Below are positions 18,218 to 29,130 of a DNA stretch of 64,000 nt, piece by piece. This stretch comes from Fragum whitleyi (Eukaryota > Mollusca > Bivalvia > Cardiida > Cardiidae). Position 1 is the first letter of the stretch; each line of letters opens with the position of its first letter. The notes beneath the pieces are model-generated. The model was not told the origin of the DNA. It saw only the letters and a list, made by a program, of their open reading frames with translations, and did not search any database. Location of the stretch: contig OX411551.1 of the NCBI GenBank assembly GCA_948146395.1, positions 42,070,796 through 42,134,795 on the forward strand, read 5' to 3'. The position numbers were made by a program, and so were the translations under genes.

Positions 18218-19099
18218 ATGGCCATGACAACTGTTGCTTCAGCAATTGTGCCAACTACCGAACAGTCATCTACAATAATACCAACATCTACGATACAATC
18301 GTCGTTTTCTACGATCGTTTTTTCTACATCATTTCAATCAGTATTTTCCACTTCATTTGAATCCGTATTTTCAACGTCATTTAAAACCGTCATATCAACT
18401 TTGGTACCAGTATCCACAATGACAGCATCATCTGATACGCTAGCACCAGCAACGTCGTCTGCTGCACTGTCATCTGTAGCGTCTTCAATTCTTGAAACTG
18501 TTCGTACATCAGAACTTGCCTCTTCAATGATTGCCTTTTCTTCTCCGATACCAACGTCTACACCATTACCGATTACTACCTTGGTAGATCCATCGACTAC
18601 AATGATACCTCCCACTTCTTCTCCGATAGCAACATCTACACCATTACCGATTACTACCTTGGTAGATCCATCCACTACAATGATACCTCCCACTTCTTCT
18701 CCAATAGCAACATCTACACCATTACCGATTACTACCTTGGTAGATCCATCCACTACAATGATACCTCCCACTTCTTCTCCGATACCAACATCTACACCAT
18801 TACCGATTACTACCTTGATAGATCCATCCACTACAACAATGCCTCCCGCTTCTTCTCCGATAGCAACATCTACACCATTACCGATAACTACCTTGGTAGA
18901 TCCATCCACTACAATGATACCTCCCACTTCTTCTCCAATGCCAACATCTACTCCATTACCGATGACTACTATTATAAATCCATCAACCACAACGATTGCT
19001 CCAACAATGTCGATGATACCACCAATGCCAACAACCGCAAGACCGCCAATAAAATCGTGTAAATGCAAACAAAGTAAAACGCCACTGCCGCTAAAGTAA
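18218..19099 (+). CDS. Mucin-like Ser/Thr/Pro-rich repeat protein
   Basis: 293 codons, not assignable to a named family. Residues 34-57 are three 8-residue units (VFSTSFQS, VFSTSFES, VFSTSFKT). Residues 109-264 are six tandem 26-residue units built around STPLPITTLVDPSTT and IPP(T/A)SSP, the last one degenerate; the DNA repeat is 78 bp. The C terminus is short, basic and has a CKCK pair (281-284). Such dense Thr/Ser/Pro is typical of O-glycosylated secreted proteins (mucus, byssus or shell matrix), but that role is inferred. There is no signal peptide at this ATG. With a splice-acceptor-like sequence immediately upstream, it is probably the last exon of a longer gene. The paralogue at 7011 is cut after residue 101. 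AATAAA motifs follow at 19218 and about 19274. The long antisense frame over the same DNA is a shadow of the repeats. Confidence 0.65.
   Translation: MAMTTVASAIVPTTEQSSTIIPTSTIQSSFSTIVFSTSFQSVFSTSFESVFSTSFKTVISTLVPVSTMTASSDTLAPATSSAALSSVASSILETVRTSELASSMIAFSSPIPTSTPLPITTLVDPSTTMIPPTSSPIATSTPLPITTLVDPSTTMIPPTSSPIATSTPLPITTLVDPSTTMIPPTSSPIPTSTPLPITTLIDPSTTTMPPASSPIATSTPLPITTLVDPSTTMIPPTSSPMPTSTPLPMTTIINPSTTTIAPTMSMIPPMPTTARPPIKSCKCKQSKTPLPLK
18542..19009 (+). repeat. Coding minisatellite, six 78-bp units
   Basis: Six in-frame copies of 26 codons. Units 1-5 are nearly identical at the DNA level (for example ACCATTACCGATTACTACCT in each with rare changes), unit 6 is diverged. Unequal exchange would change copy number without breaking the frame. 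Confidence 0.9.
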
Positions 19100-19217
19100 T
19101 CAAAATCCAAGTTATTTACACACAAGAAACACTGATTTAGAACAGCCTTCGTCATAATAAAATTACCCTCTGAAATTATGACCTTCAGTTCGAGAATGAA
19201 AGTAATAATAGTATCAA

Positions 19218-19223
19218 AATAAA
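19218..19223 (+). promoter_or_regulatory. Poly(A) signal candidate
   Basis: AATAAA 119 bases after the stop codon of the mucin-like ORF, followed by an A-rich run. A second AATAAA lies at about 19274-19281. Confidence 0.5.
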
Positions 19224-19330
19224 AAAAAGAAATATGAGTTTACGGATGTTGTTTCTATTCTAAATTTTATATCTGAATAAACTTAGAGCATTATACATGA
19301 ATATAGAGAATAATATGTTTACGTCTTTAA

Positions 19331-19403
19331 CTGGTCGAGGTGAGGAGAATCTATAATGACGAGGCAGTGCCGAGCCGTGATAAATTCTCGCAGCCGAGAC
19401 CAG
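19331..19403. repeat. GC-rich imperfect hairpin downstream of the mucin-like gene
   Basis: CTGGTCGAGGTGAGGAGAAT pairs with ATTCTCGCAGCCGAGACCAG across about 73 bp, and the inner part (GACGAGGCAGTGCCGAGCCG) continues the pairing. It is more GC-rich than its surroundings. It could be a foldback repeat or a structured element. Confidence 0.65.
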
Positions 19404-20106
19404 AGATCGTTTCTAAAAAGAAGACTTGCTGATATCATTTCATTTCAGTTATGAGACAGGTGTTATCAGGTGTTATCAGGCCAATATGGGCTTCATTGCA
19501 TGATATAAACAAATTTGGTTAAAATCGACGCATTTTCAAAAAGCTGACGCCATTTTAAAAACTAGACTGTCGCAAAGCGCACTTATAACCCCTTCAAGTA
19601 ATTGTCTATTATGAAAAGCAATTTTCCATCAAAGGGCCATAACTCTGCCAAAAACCGATGGATCGTAACAAAAATATCACTTGCACATCTCTACCTAATA
19701 CTGATCACATCTGTAAAGTTTCAATGAAATCTACCTATTAGCTGCTGATAAAACTTCCAGACTAAAAGAGCTACAAGCGGACCGACCGACAAACCGACCG
19801 ACGGCCGGCCGACCGACAAGCTGACTCCTATATACACCCAAACATATCTTTTGGGGCTATACGAATACCTAACGATAGTCGCGGAATATCATTTAACTGG
19901 TCAATTTTAGGAGTTTTAACGATTATTCTACGAGTTTCCAATTTAGTTTAAATATCTTCGGTCGTGAAAGCAGAGATAAAATAATTGAACTTTTTTTTGT
20001 CTTTTTTCGATACCACGAACATCAATAAGGTCCCTTATCTAACCCTAAACTGACACCTCTATGAAACTTATAGACATACTCATACTATATACATACTTCT
20101 CTCGAC
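19404..20106. other. Non-coding flank with an old dispersed repeat and a GACC tract
   Basis: The stretch at about 19600-19850 (GGGCCATAACTCTGCC..., then ACCGACCGAC microsatellite-like tracts at 19779-19816) resembles interspersed repeats I associate with mollusc genomes. No element boundary could be set and no gene is seen. Confidence 0.4.
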
Positions 20107-20547
20107 ACAATTATTGACATCGTGATATTAACACCTGTTCCGATTTAAAAAGGATATTCTGAAACGTTCGCTCAGGGCTGCAAAAAAATATTCCTACTGC
20201 GTACTGATGTCGTTCAAAACGAAAATGTTAAAAAAGAATCCCCGAGATTGTCCTAAAGACTCCAAAGCTTCATTCAAATTGATCAAATAATTCTAAAATC
20301 TTCTTAGCTTGTTTAATCTTGAAAGCGAGTGATTAGTACGTGAAGACACATAGAACAATTAATAGAGCAGTCTGTACATTTGTGTTGAAGGAATGTAATA
20401 CAATATCGCTAATTTCGTTCATCTTGAACGAAAATTAGCGATATAATATTTCATCCCTTTAGTTCTGTTCGAAGCTCGCTCACTACTCTCCATCACGTTC
20501 GTTTCGAAATTATTAATGTTGTCACTTCTATGATGTTCTTGAGATAT
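20107..20547 (+). mobile_element. CAGTTAA-family MITE, diverged, palindrome preserved
   Basis: The left end (TTATTGACATCGTGATATTA) and right end (TCACTTCTATGATGTTCTTG) are decayed. The central hairpin at 20403-20445 is still almost perfect and carries a paired T-to-C/A-to-G change relative to other copies. Confidence 0.65.
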
Positions 20548-20550
20548 AAA

Positions 20551-20830
20551 TTGTAATAATAGAATAAAAAAACATCCTTTCTTTATCAATCAAAGATCCC
20601 CGCCTGTATCAGTAGCCAAAGTTATCAGAAATGTCACTATTTTATTGTCCGACATTGAGTCAGATCTTGAGTTGTTCCTCAGATTTTAACTGTAATAATA
20701 GAGGTCGCACGAGAGTTCGTTTTCCCAAAAACCACGCATCAAACATCCTGTCTTTATCAATCAAAGATCCCCGCCTGTATCAGTAGCCACAGTTATCAGA
20801 AATGTCACTATTTTATTGTCCGACATTGAG
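20551..20830 (+). repeat. Local tandem duplication
   Basis: 20551-20660 recurs at 20690-20830. The shared core runs from CTTTATCAATCAAAGATCCC to TTATTGTCCGACATTGAGT with one or two differences; the second copy has about 30 extra bases near its start. No gene is recognised in it. Confidence 0.88.
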
Positions 20831-21074
20831 TGATTTGTTAGGCGTAATCAATCATTCAGTTTTCCGTGTATGACAAATAGGCAAGTTACAAAATGGCTTT
20901 ATAATGAGGTATCAATTATTATTTAAACTTGCGGTCATTGTTTTTAGATTTAATAAGGAAATAAAACTGTTATCTTTGGCGAAAGGTGGAAGTTTCCCTT
21001 TGACGAGTGTTCCCCATTTTCTCAATTTCATCCATTTCTCAAGTAAATTCAGGTAGTAGATTATTGCCTATCTC
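20831..21074. other. Nothing recognised
   Basis: AT-rich sequence between the tandem duplication and the reversed SINE; no coding or repeat signal seen. Confidence 0.4.
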
Positions 21075-21257
21075 GATTGATTGATTGAATAGAGTTTTAC
21101 GCCGCTTTCAACATATTTCAGTTATTTCGTGGTGGCTGGGGCACCTAAAAAGGGATTCCTGGTATTTCTCTCACCAGTACAACCATCACATCCTTTCCTA
21201 CCCTCAGCTGCTTCTCACATAGGTCTACGATTATCAACCCATTGGTGAGAGACAAGT
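21075..21257 (-). mobile_element. tRNA-derived SINE, reversed, head missing
   Basis: Reverse complement of the SINE body: GATTGATTGATTG tail at 21075-21087, the GGTATTTCTCTCACCAGTAC block, then TCACCAATGGG read from the other strand. The 5' tRNA-like head is absent, as expected for truncated retrotransposition. Confidence 0.8.
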
Positions 21258-21639
21258 TGGGTGTACTTGGATGCAAATAAAAGATCTGTTCTGTTCTGTT
21301 CTAAACGCAGATTGGGACTAATAAACTGTTTCCGTTTTCTTAATTCAAATTTACTTTATTGCGTTTTAAAAGTCGCTCAGTAGCCTATAGAATTGACTGG
21401 ACTGAGAAGGACTTTCAGAGATACACGTGAAGAGTTTGTCTGTTGATAATGGCAATTAAAACTCTTGTAGATTATTTATTGATCTTACAACTCAGAAGCG
21501 TAGTTAATGTTTCATTCTATCATGGCACGTGATTTCATGATGCAGTCGCTTCGTGGTTAAAGGGATGCCAATCGTCGAAAATAGTTCCGAGTGGCTGTTC
21601 CATTCCGCCCATGTACGAACCTGTATTGACAATAGGTTA
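21258..21639. other. Single-copy spacer up to the satellite edge
   Basis: Contains a short (CTGTT)3 tract near 21283. The last bases (TTGACAATAGGTTA) do not match the end of a satellite unit, so the array has a sharp left boundary at 21640. Confidence 0.5.
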
Positions 21640-24136
21640 AGGAGTGACCTCACTGGAATTTACTTCCGGAGGTCGTTGTATGGTAAAAGTAGATCTTAAC
21701 GAAAAAATAGTGCGGCTTGAAAATGGCATTTTGAAGTGGAGAACAGTGATCCACGTGCATATTTATTTGATTTTTTGCTAGTCTTGCATCTCTTCTTTAA
21801 TATAAGGCTTGGTTCGATCTTTTTTGTGCACGATCCCTTTCCGGGAGGACGAATGAGCGACGGTGGGCGTGCCCGAACTAACTGACCTCTTCATAGGTGG
21901 AAAAAAGACGGTTCCTTTACTCTGGCTTGAATAGCCCAAAAGTTAAACCTAAAAGACCCAGTTATTTTAGTCTCAAATGATAGAACAATGAATGTAGATG
22001 AAGCGCTGGTGACGTAATATATAAACGCATTGTTATGGAATGCGCTGCAGCACCTGAAAGTTGAGCAATTTTATATAGAACAAAGAAGGCCAAAAATCGG
22101 GTGGGGTCTGACCTAGATGGTAAAAAGATCCGATTTTGAGAAAACGAATTTTGACCTCTTCAGATAGTTGCAAATGACGTTATATTTTGTCAATAGTTTC
22201 AAAAAGTGTAAAAAATTTAATTTTAATGATTTTATCGATTTAGAATCAATTTTTTAATTTTTTAAAAAAAATTAAAGGAAACTCCTTGTAAGTAATTCTT
22301 CTTGCCTTTTTTAACTTTTGTTGGGGCTAAAATTATCATTAAGTCGGTTTTCGCGCTTTGGGTAGCAAGGATTAATTTAGTTGGTCAAGTGGATGTAATT
22401 AATTATGTAAACAATGCGATAGAATGGACATAAAAAAACCCTTACCCCATTTAAAACCTGCGATTTTGTAATATGGGGGTATCACACAAAGGTGATCGGA
22501 AAATCGTTTTCTCGCTGCAAATCTTTAATTTACTTTGCTCAGAGTTTCGGAAATAGACATTTGCTGGTAGTAAACAGGAAATATGCCTATTTCTTCTAAT
22601 TCTAAATCCCTTCTCTGGCTTGAAATCCAAACCCTTTTCACTATATGGGTAAGTTTAATTTCGAAAGAAGCCCATTTCAATATTACTTTTCTGGCGTTCG
22701 TAAAACTTCAAAGCAAAATGTCCATGCTGATAAACTTGGGAACCATTTGTTTTTCAATAGTCATGCAATTAAAAGTGAATTTTAAGTAAGAAATGGTGAG
22801 AAAATGCTTAACCCTTGCCCCGATAACGGTTTTTTCATGACTTTGTCGCAGGGGACTGGTCCTTTTTGATAGCGATTTTTTAGAGTCATTTTAACACATT
22901 TTCCAACCCGTTTTCTAAATTGAACAAGACAGTTTCAAAACACTTTTAAAAAAAGCAAATTAGAGACAAAAGCATTTGAATCAAGTTAATTTGCTAGTGG
23001 AGACATAGGGTCTTACAAGTCAAAATGATCAATTATGTAAAATGTTCTCCTCTTTATCATGTCAAGTTGTTTCTTGCAAATTGAGTGATCTTCCGTTTCT
23101 GTTACTTAAATAGTAAAGTCGTCATAGCTGAATACCTACACGTGAGTGGAATTCTCGACATGGCTAAAAATGATACAAGAGACCCATTTTCCAACCCTTA
23201 ACACCCATTTAAGAATGGATTTTAATAGAAGTGGGTATCCCAAGTTCATGTTGTAAAATGGACGTTTCTCCTTCCCGTTGCGGTTTCTAATACCTTTTAT
23301 TGAGTTGTAATACAACATATCTGTTATAGAACAGAGCTTTCTAGGAGATTTTTGACATAAAACTGCATTTTAAGAAATCAAAATGACCGGGCTCTGTCAT
23401 TTTGTTTTTAAATTTCACACCCAGTATGACAATTTTGACATGTTTTTTGAGGATTGAATTTCGTTATTCCTACACATTATGTAAGTTTACGATGCACAAA
23501 CTCTTAAACGATGTTTTAGATCCTGAAAAATTAAGCAAAGATTGTGGAATTTTGAATTCCACCCTTTACTCTATATGAGCCCCTTTTCATTTCTGGGGAA
23601 CGCTATTATACCATTTGATTCCTCAAAGTTACGATTTTTGAAGCTAAGATGTCTGTTTTATTTTTTCTTTCTACTGCCATTTTGATATCTTTCAACAGAA
23701 AAAAACCTTTTTGCGCATATTTTTATGATTAAGTTCTTTTAATTGGCATTAAAATGTGAAAATTGCGATTTTTTTTGTTAAAATTACCTCGACCTTGAAT
23801 GATTAACCCCCCTTTTTATTGCCTCAAAATCAAGTTATGTTTATCATTTTTTGCTTAACAAGTTTGGATGGAGTAATAGTTCAAAATTATACTTTGAAAA
23901 ATCATTCCCAATGGCTTCTTACCAAAAAATATTTGATTAAGTAATCATGGTATATCACAAATAACAGTGCTCTGAATTCTTGCCTTTTTTCGCTAAACAG
24001 GTCATGTCCTAAAATCGTCATATTTCAGTGACAAATGCAAATATTAAAACCTTATTGACTTAACTTTGGTCACAATACCCCCCAGCATTGATCAAAGTGT
24101 TTAGAAGTTAGAGGAATGCAAAAAGCTCTTAAATTT
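21640..24136 (+). repeat. Satellite unit 1 (L, 2497 bp)
   Basis: Edge unit. Private C at 22316 (others A). Carries T at 23238 (shared only with units 2-3), the long 51-nt segment (23767-23817) and a run of six A (23924-23929). Confidence 0.95.
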
Positions 24137-26633
24137 AGGAGTGACCTCACTGGAATTTACTTCCGGAGGTCGTTGTATGGTAAAAGTAGATCTTAACGAA
24201 AAAATAGTGCGGCTTGAAAATGGCATTTTGAAGTGGAGAACAGTGATCCACGTGCATATTTATTTGATTTTTTGCTAGTCTTGCATCTCTTCTTTAATAT
24301 AAGGCTTGGTTCGATCTTTTTTGTGCACGATCCCTTTCCGGGAGGACGAATGAGCGACGGTGGGCGTGCCCGAACTAACTGACCTCTTCATAGGTGGAAA
24401 AAAGACGGTTCCTTTACTCTGGCTTGAATAGCCCAAAAGTTAAACCTAAAAGACCCAGTTATTTTAGTCTCAAATGATAGAACAATGAATGTAGATGAAG
24501 CGCTGGTGACGTAATATATAAACGCATTGTTATGGAATGCGCTGCAGCACCTGAAAGTTGAGCAATTTTATATAGAACAAAGAAGGCCAAAAATCGGGTG
24601 GGGTCTGACCTAGATGGTAAAAAGATCCGATTTTGAGAAAACGAATTTTGACCTCTTCAGATAGTTGCAAATGACGTTATATTTTGTCAATAGTTTCAAA
24701 AAGTGTAAAAAATTTAATTTTAATGATTTTATCGATTTAGAATCAATTTTTTAATTTTTTAAAAAAAATTAAAGGAAACTCCTTGTAAGTAATTCTTCTT
24801 GCATTTTTTAACTTTTGTTGGGGCTAAAATTATCATTAAGTCGGTTTTCGCGCTTTGGGTAGCAAGGATTAATTTAGTTGGTCAAGTGGATGTAATTAAT
24901 TATGTAAACAATGCGATAGAATGGACATAAAAAAACCCTTACCCCATTTAAAACCTGCGATTTTGTAATATGGGGGTATCACACAAAGGTGATCGGAAAA
25001 TCGTTTTCTCGCTGCAAATCTTTAATTTACTTTGCTCAGAGTTTCGGAAATAGACATTTGCTGGTAGTAAACAGGAAATATGCCTATTTCTTCTAATTCT
25101 AAATCCCTTCTCTGGCTTGAAATCCAAACCCTTTTCACTATATGGGTAAGTTTAATTTCGAAAGAAGCCCATTTCAATATTACTTTTCTGGCGTTCGTAA
25201 AACTTCAAAGCAAAATGTCCATGCTGATAAACTTGGGAACCATTTGTTTTTCAATAGTCATGCAATTAAAAGTGAATTTTAAGTAAGAAATGGTGAGAAA
25301 ATGCTTAACCCTTGCCCCGATAACGGTTTTTTCATGACTTTGTCGCAGGGGACTGGTCCTTTTTGATAGCGATTTTTTAGAGTCATTTTAACACATTTTC
25401 CAACCCGTTTTCTAAATTGAACAAGACAGTTTCAAAACACTTTTAAAAAAAGCAAATTAGAGACAAAAGCATTTGAATCAAGTTAATTTGCTAGTGGAGA
25501 CATAGGGTCTTACAAGTCAAAATGATCAATTATGTAAAATGTTCTCCTCTTTATCATGTCAAGTTGTTTCTTGCAAATTGAGTGATCTTCCGTTTCTGTT
25601 ACTTAAATAGTAAAGTCGTCATAGCTGAATACCTACACGTGAGTGGAATTCTCGACATGGCTAAAAATGATACAAGAGACCCATTTTCCAACCCTTAACA
25701 CCCATTTAAGAATGGATTTTAATAGAAGTGGGTATCCCAAGTTCATGTTGTAAAATGGACGTTTCTCCTTCCCGTTGCGGTTTCTAATACCTTTTATTGA
25801 GTTGTAATACAACATATCTGTTATAGAACAGAGCTTTCTAGGAGATTTTTGACATAAAACTGCATTTTAAGAAATCAAAATGACCGGGCTCTGTCATTTT
25901 GTTTTTAAATTTCACACCCAGTATGACAATTTTGACATGTTTTTTGAGGATTGAATTTCGTTATTCCTACACATTATGTAAGTTTACGATGCACAAACTC
26001 TTAAACGATGTTTTAGATCCTGAAAAATTAAGCAAAGATTGTGGAATTTTGAATTCCACCCTTTACTCTATATGAGCCCCTTTTCATTTCTGGGGAACGC
26101 TATTATACCATTTGATTCCTCAAAGTTACGATTTTTGAAGCTAAGATGTCTGTTTTATTTTTTCTTTCTACTGCCATTTTGATATCTTTCAACAGAAAAA
26201 AACCTTTTTGCGCATATTTTTATGATTAAGTTCTTTTAATTGGCATTAAAATGTGAAAATTGCGATTTTTTTTGTTAAAATTACCTCGACCTTGAATGAT
26301 TAACCCCCCTTTTTATTGCCTCAAAATCAAGTTATGTTTATCATTTTTTGCTTAACAAGTTTGGATGGAGTAATAGTTCAAAATTATACTTTGAAAAATC
26401 ATTCCCAATGGCTTCTTACCAAAAAATATTTGATTAAGTAATCATGGTATATCACAAATAACAGTGCTCTGAATTCTTGCCTTTTTTCGCTAAACAGGTC
26501 ATGTCCTAAAATCGTCATATTTCAGTGACAAATGCAAATATTAAAACCTTATTGACTTAACTTTGGTCACAATACCCCCCAGCATTGATCAAAGTGTTTA
26601 GAAGTTAGAGGAATGCAAAAAGCTCTTAAATTT
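24137..26633 (+). repeat. Satellite unit 2 (L, 2497 bp)
   Basis: Same marker set as units 1 and 3 (T, long, six A). Confidence 0.95.
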
Positions 26634-29130
26634 AGGAGTGACCTCACTGGAATTTACTTCCGGAGGTCGTTGTATGGTAAAAGTAGATCTTAACGAAAAA
26701 ATAGTGCGGCTTGAAAATGGCATTTTGAAGTGGAGAACAGTGATCCACGTGCATATTTATTTGATTTTTTGCTAGTCTTGCATCTCTTCTTTAATATAAG
26801 GCTTGGTTCGATCTTTTTTGTGCACGATCCCTTTCCGGGAGGACGAATGAGCGACGGTGGGCGTGCCCGAACTAACTGACCTCTTCATAGGTGGAAAAAA
26901 GACGGTTCCTTTACTCTGGCTTGAATAGCCCAAAAGTTAAACCTAAAAGACCCAGTTATTTTAGTCTCAAATGATAGAACAATGAATGTAGATGAAGCGC
27001 TGGTGACGTAATATATAAACGCATTGTTATGGAATGCGCTGCAGCACCTGAAAGTTGAGCAATTTTATATAGAACAAAGAAGGCCAAAAATCGGGTGGGG
27101 TCTGACCTAGATGGTAAAAAGATCCGATTTTGAGAAAACGAATTTTGACCTCTTCAGATAGTTGCAAATGACGTTATATTTTGTCAATAGTTTCAAAAAG
27201 TGTAAAAAATTTAATTTTAATGATTTTATCGATTTAGAATCAATTTTTTAATTTTTTAAAAAAAATTAAAGGAAACTCCTTGTAAGTAATTCTTCTTGCA
27301 TTTTTTAACTTTTGTTGGGGCTAAAATTATCATTAAGTCGGTTTTCGCGCTTTGGGTAGCAAGGATTAATTTAGTTGGTCAAGTGGATGTAATTAATTAT
27401 GTAAACAATGCGATAGAATGGACATAAAAAAACCCTTACCCCATTTAAAACCTGCGATTTTGTAATATGGGGGTATCACACAAAGGTGATCTGAAAATCG
27501 TTTTCTCGCTGCAAATCTTTAATTTACTTTGCTCAGAGTTTCGGAAATAGACATTTGCTGGTAGTAAACAGGAAATATGCCTATTTCTTCTAATTCTAAA
27601 TCCCTTCTCTGGCTTGAAATCCAAACCCTTTTCACTATATGGGTAAGTTTAATTTCGAAAGAAGCCCATTTCAATATTACTTTTCTGGCGTTCGTAAAAC
27701 TTCAAAGCAAAATGTCCATGCTGATAAACTTGGGAACCATTTGTTTTTCAATAGTCATGCAATTAAAAGTGAATTTTAAGTAAGAAATGGTGAGAAAATG
27801 CTTAACCCTTGCCCCGATAACGGTTTTTTCATGACTTTGTCGCAGGGGACTGGTCCTTTTTGATAGCGATTTTTTAGAGTCATTTTAACACATTTTCCAA
27901 CCCGTTTTCTAAATTGAACAAGACAGTTTCAAAACACTTTTAAAAAAAGCAAATTAGAGACAAAAGCATTTGAATCAAGTTAATTTGCTAGTGGAGACAT
28001 AGGGTCTTACAAGTCAAAATGATCAATTATGTAAAATGTTCTCCTCTTTATCATGTCAAGTTGTTTCTTGCAAATTGAGTGATCTTCCGTTTCTGTTACT
28101 TAAATAGTAAAGTCGTCATAGCTGAATACCTACACGTGAGTGGAATTCTCGACATGGCTAAAAATGATACAAGAGACCCATTTTCCAACCCTTAACACCC
28201 ATTTAAGAATGGATTTTAATAGAAGTGGGTATCCCAAGTTCATGTTGTAAAATGGACGTTTCTCCTTCCCGTTGCGGTTTCTAATACCTTTTATTGAGTT
28301 GTAATACAACATATCTGTTATAGAACAGAGCTTTCTAGGAGATTTTTGACATAAAACTGCATTTTAAGAAATCAAAATGACCGGGCTCTGTCATTTTGTT
28401 TTTAAATTTCACACCCAGTATGACAATTTTGACATGTTTTTTGAGGATTGAATTTCGTTATTCCTACACATTATGTAAGTTTACGATGCACAAACTCTTA
28501 AACGATGTTTTAGATCCTGAAAAATTAAGCAAAGATTGTGGAATTTTGAATTCCACCCTTTACTCTATATGAGCCCCTTTTCATTTCTGGGGAACGCTAT
28601 TATACCATTTGATTCCTCAAAGTTACGATTTTTGAAGCTAAGATGTCTGTTTTATTTTTTCTTTCTACTGCCATTTTGATATCTTTCAACAGAAAAAAAC
28701 CTTTTTGCGCATATTTTTATGATTAAGTTCTTTTAATTGGCATTAAAATGTGAAAATTGCGATTTTTTTTGTTAAAATTACCTCGACCTTGAATGATTAA
28801 CCCCCCTTTTTATTGCCTCAAAATCAAGTTATGTTTATCATTTTTTGCTTAACAAGTTTGGATGGAGTAATAGTTCAAAATTATACTTTGAAAAATCATT
28901 CCCAATGGCTTCTTACCAAAAAATATTTGATTAAGTAATCATGGTATATCACAAATAACAGTGCTCTGAATTCTTGCCTTTTTTCGCTAAACAGGTCATG
29001 TCCTAAAATCGTCATATTTCAGTGACAAATGCAAATATTAAAACCTTATTGACTTAACTTTGGTCACAATACCCCCCAGCATTGATCAAAGTGTTTAGAA
29101 GTTAGAGGAATGCAAAAAGCTCTTAAATTT
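26634..29130 (+). repeat. Satellite unit 3 (L, 2497 bp)
   Basis: Marker set T, long, six A. Private T at 27492 (CTGAAAATCG instead of CGGAAAATCG). Confidence 0.95.

Larger units (their letters stand above)
10960..18522 (+). repeat. Segmental duplication, copy B
   Basis: Begins with the same bases as the window start and runs collinearly with A to the mucin-like gene, past which only B continues (the 26-residue repeats and 3' end). It contains three insertions absent from A. Relative to A it lacks about 225 bp (A 455-678) and about 55 bp (A about 1605-1660). Confidence 0.92.

Noticed and set aside
1..18522. A and B as two haplotypes wrongly joined
   Set aside because: They lie in one continuous sequence with unrelated DNA between, and they share old insertions while differing in many newer ones. 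A true duplication is more likely, though only long reads can settle it.
18334..19155. 273-codon antisense frame over the mucin-like gene, rich in G, V, D and I
   Set aside because: It is the reverse reading of the 78-bp coding repeats; the composition follows from the Thr/Pro codons on the other strand.
22583..22789. A 68-codon frame repeated in every satellite unit
   Set aside because: Its perfect conservation only mirrors the near-identity of the whole unit. No domain, codon bias, splice or promoter context was seen, so it is not called as a gene.
23136..23318. A 60-codon antisense frame repeated in every satellite unit
   Set aside because: Same reason; one unit carries a nonsynonymous change (33214), and nothing indicates constraint.
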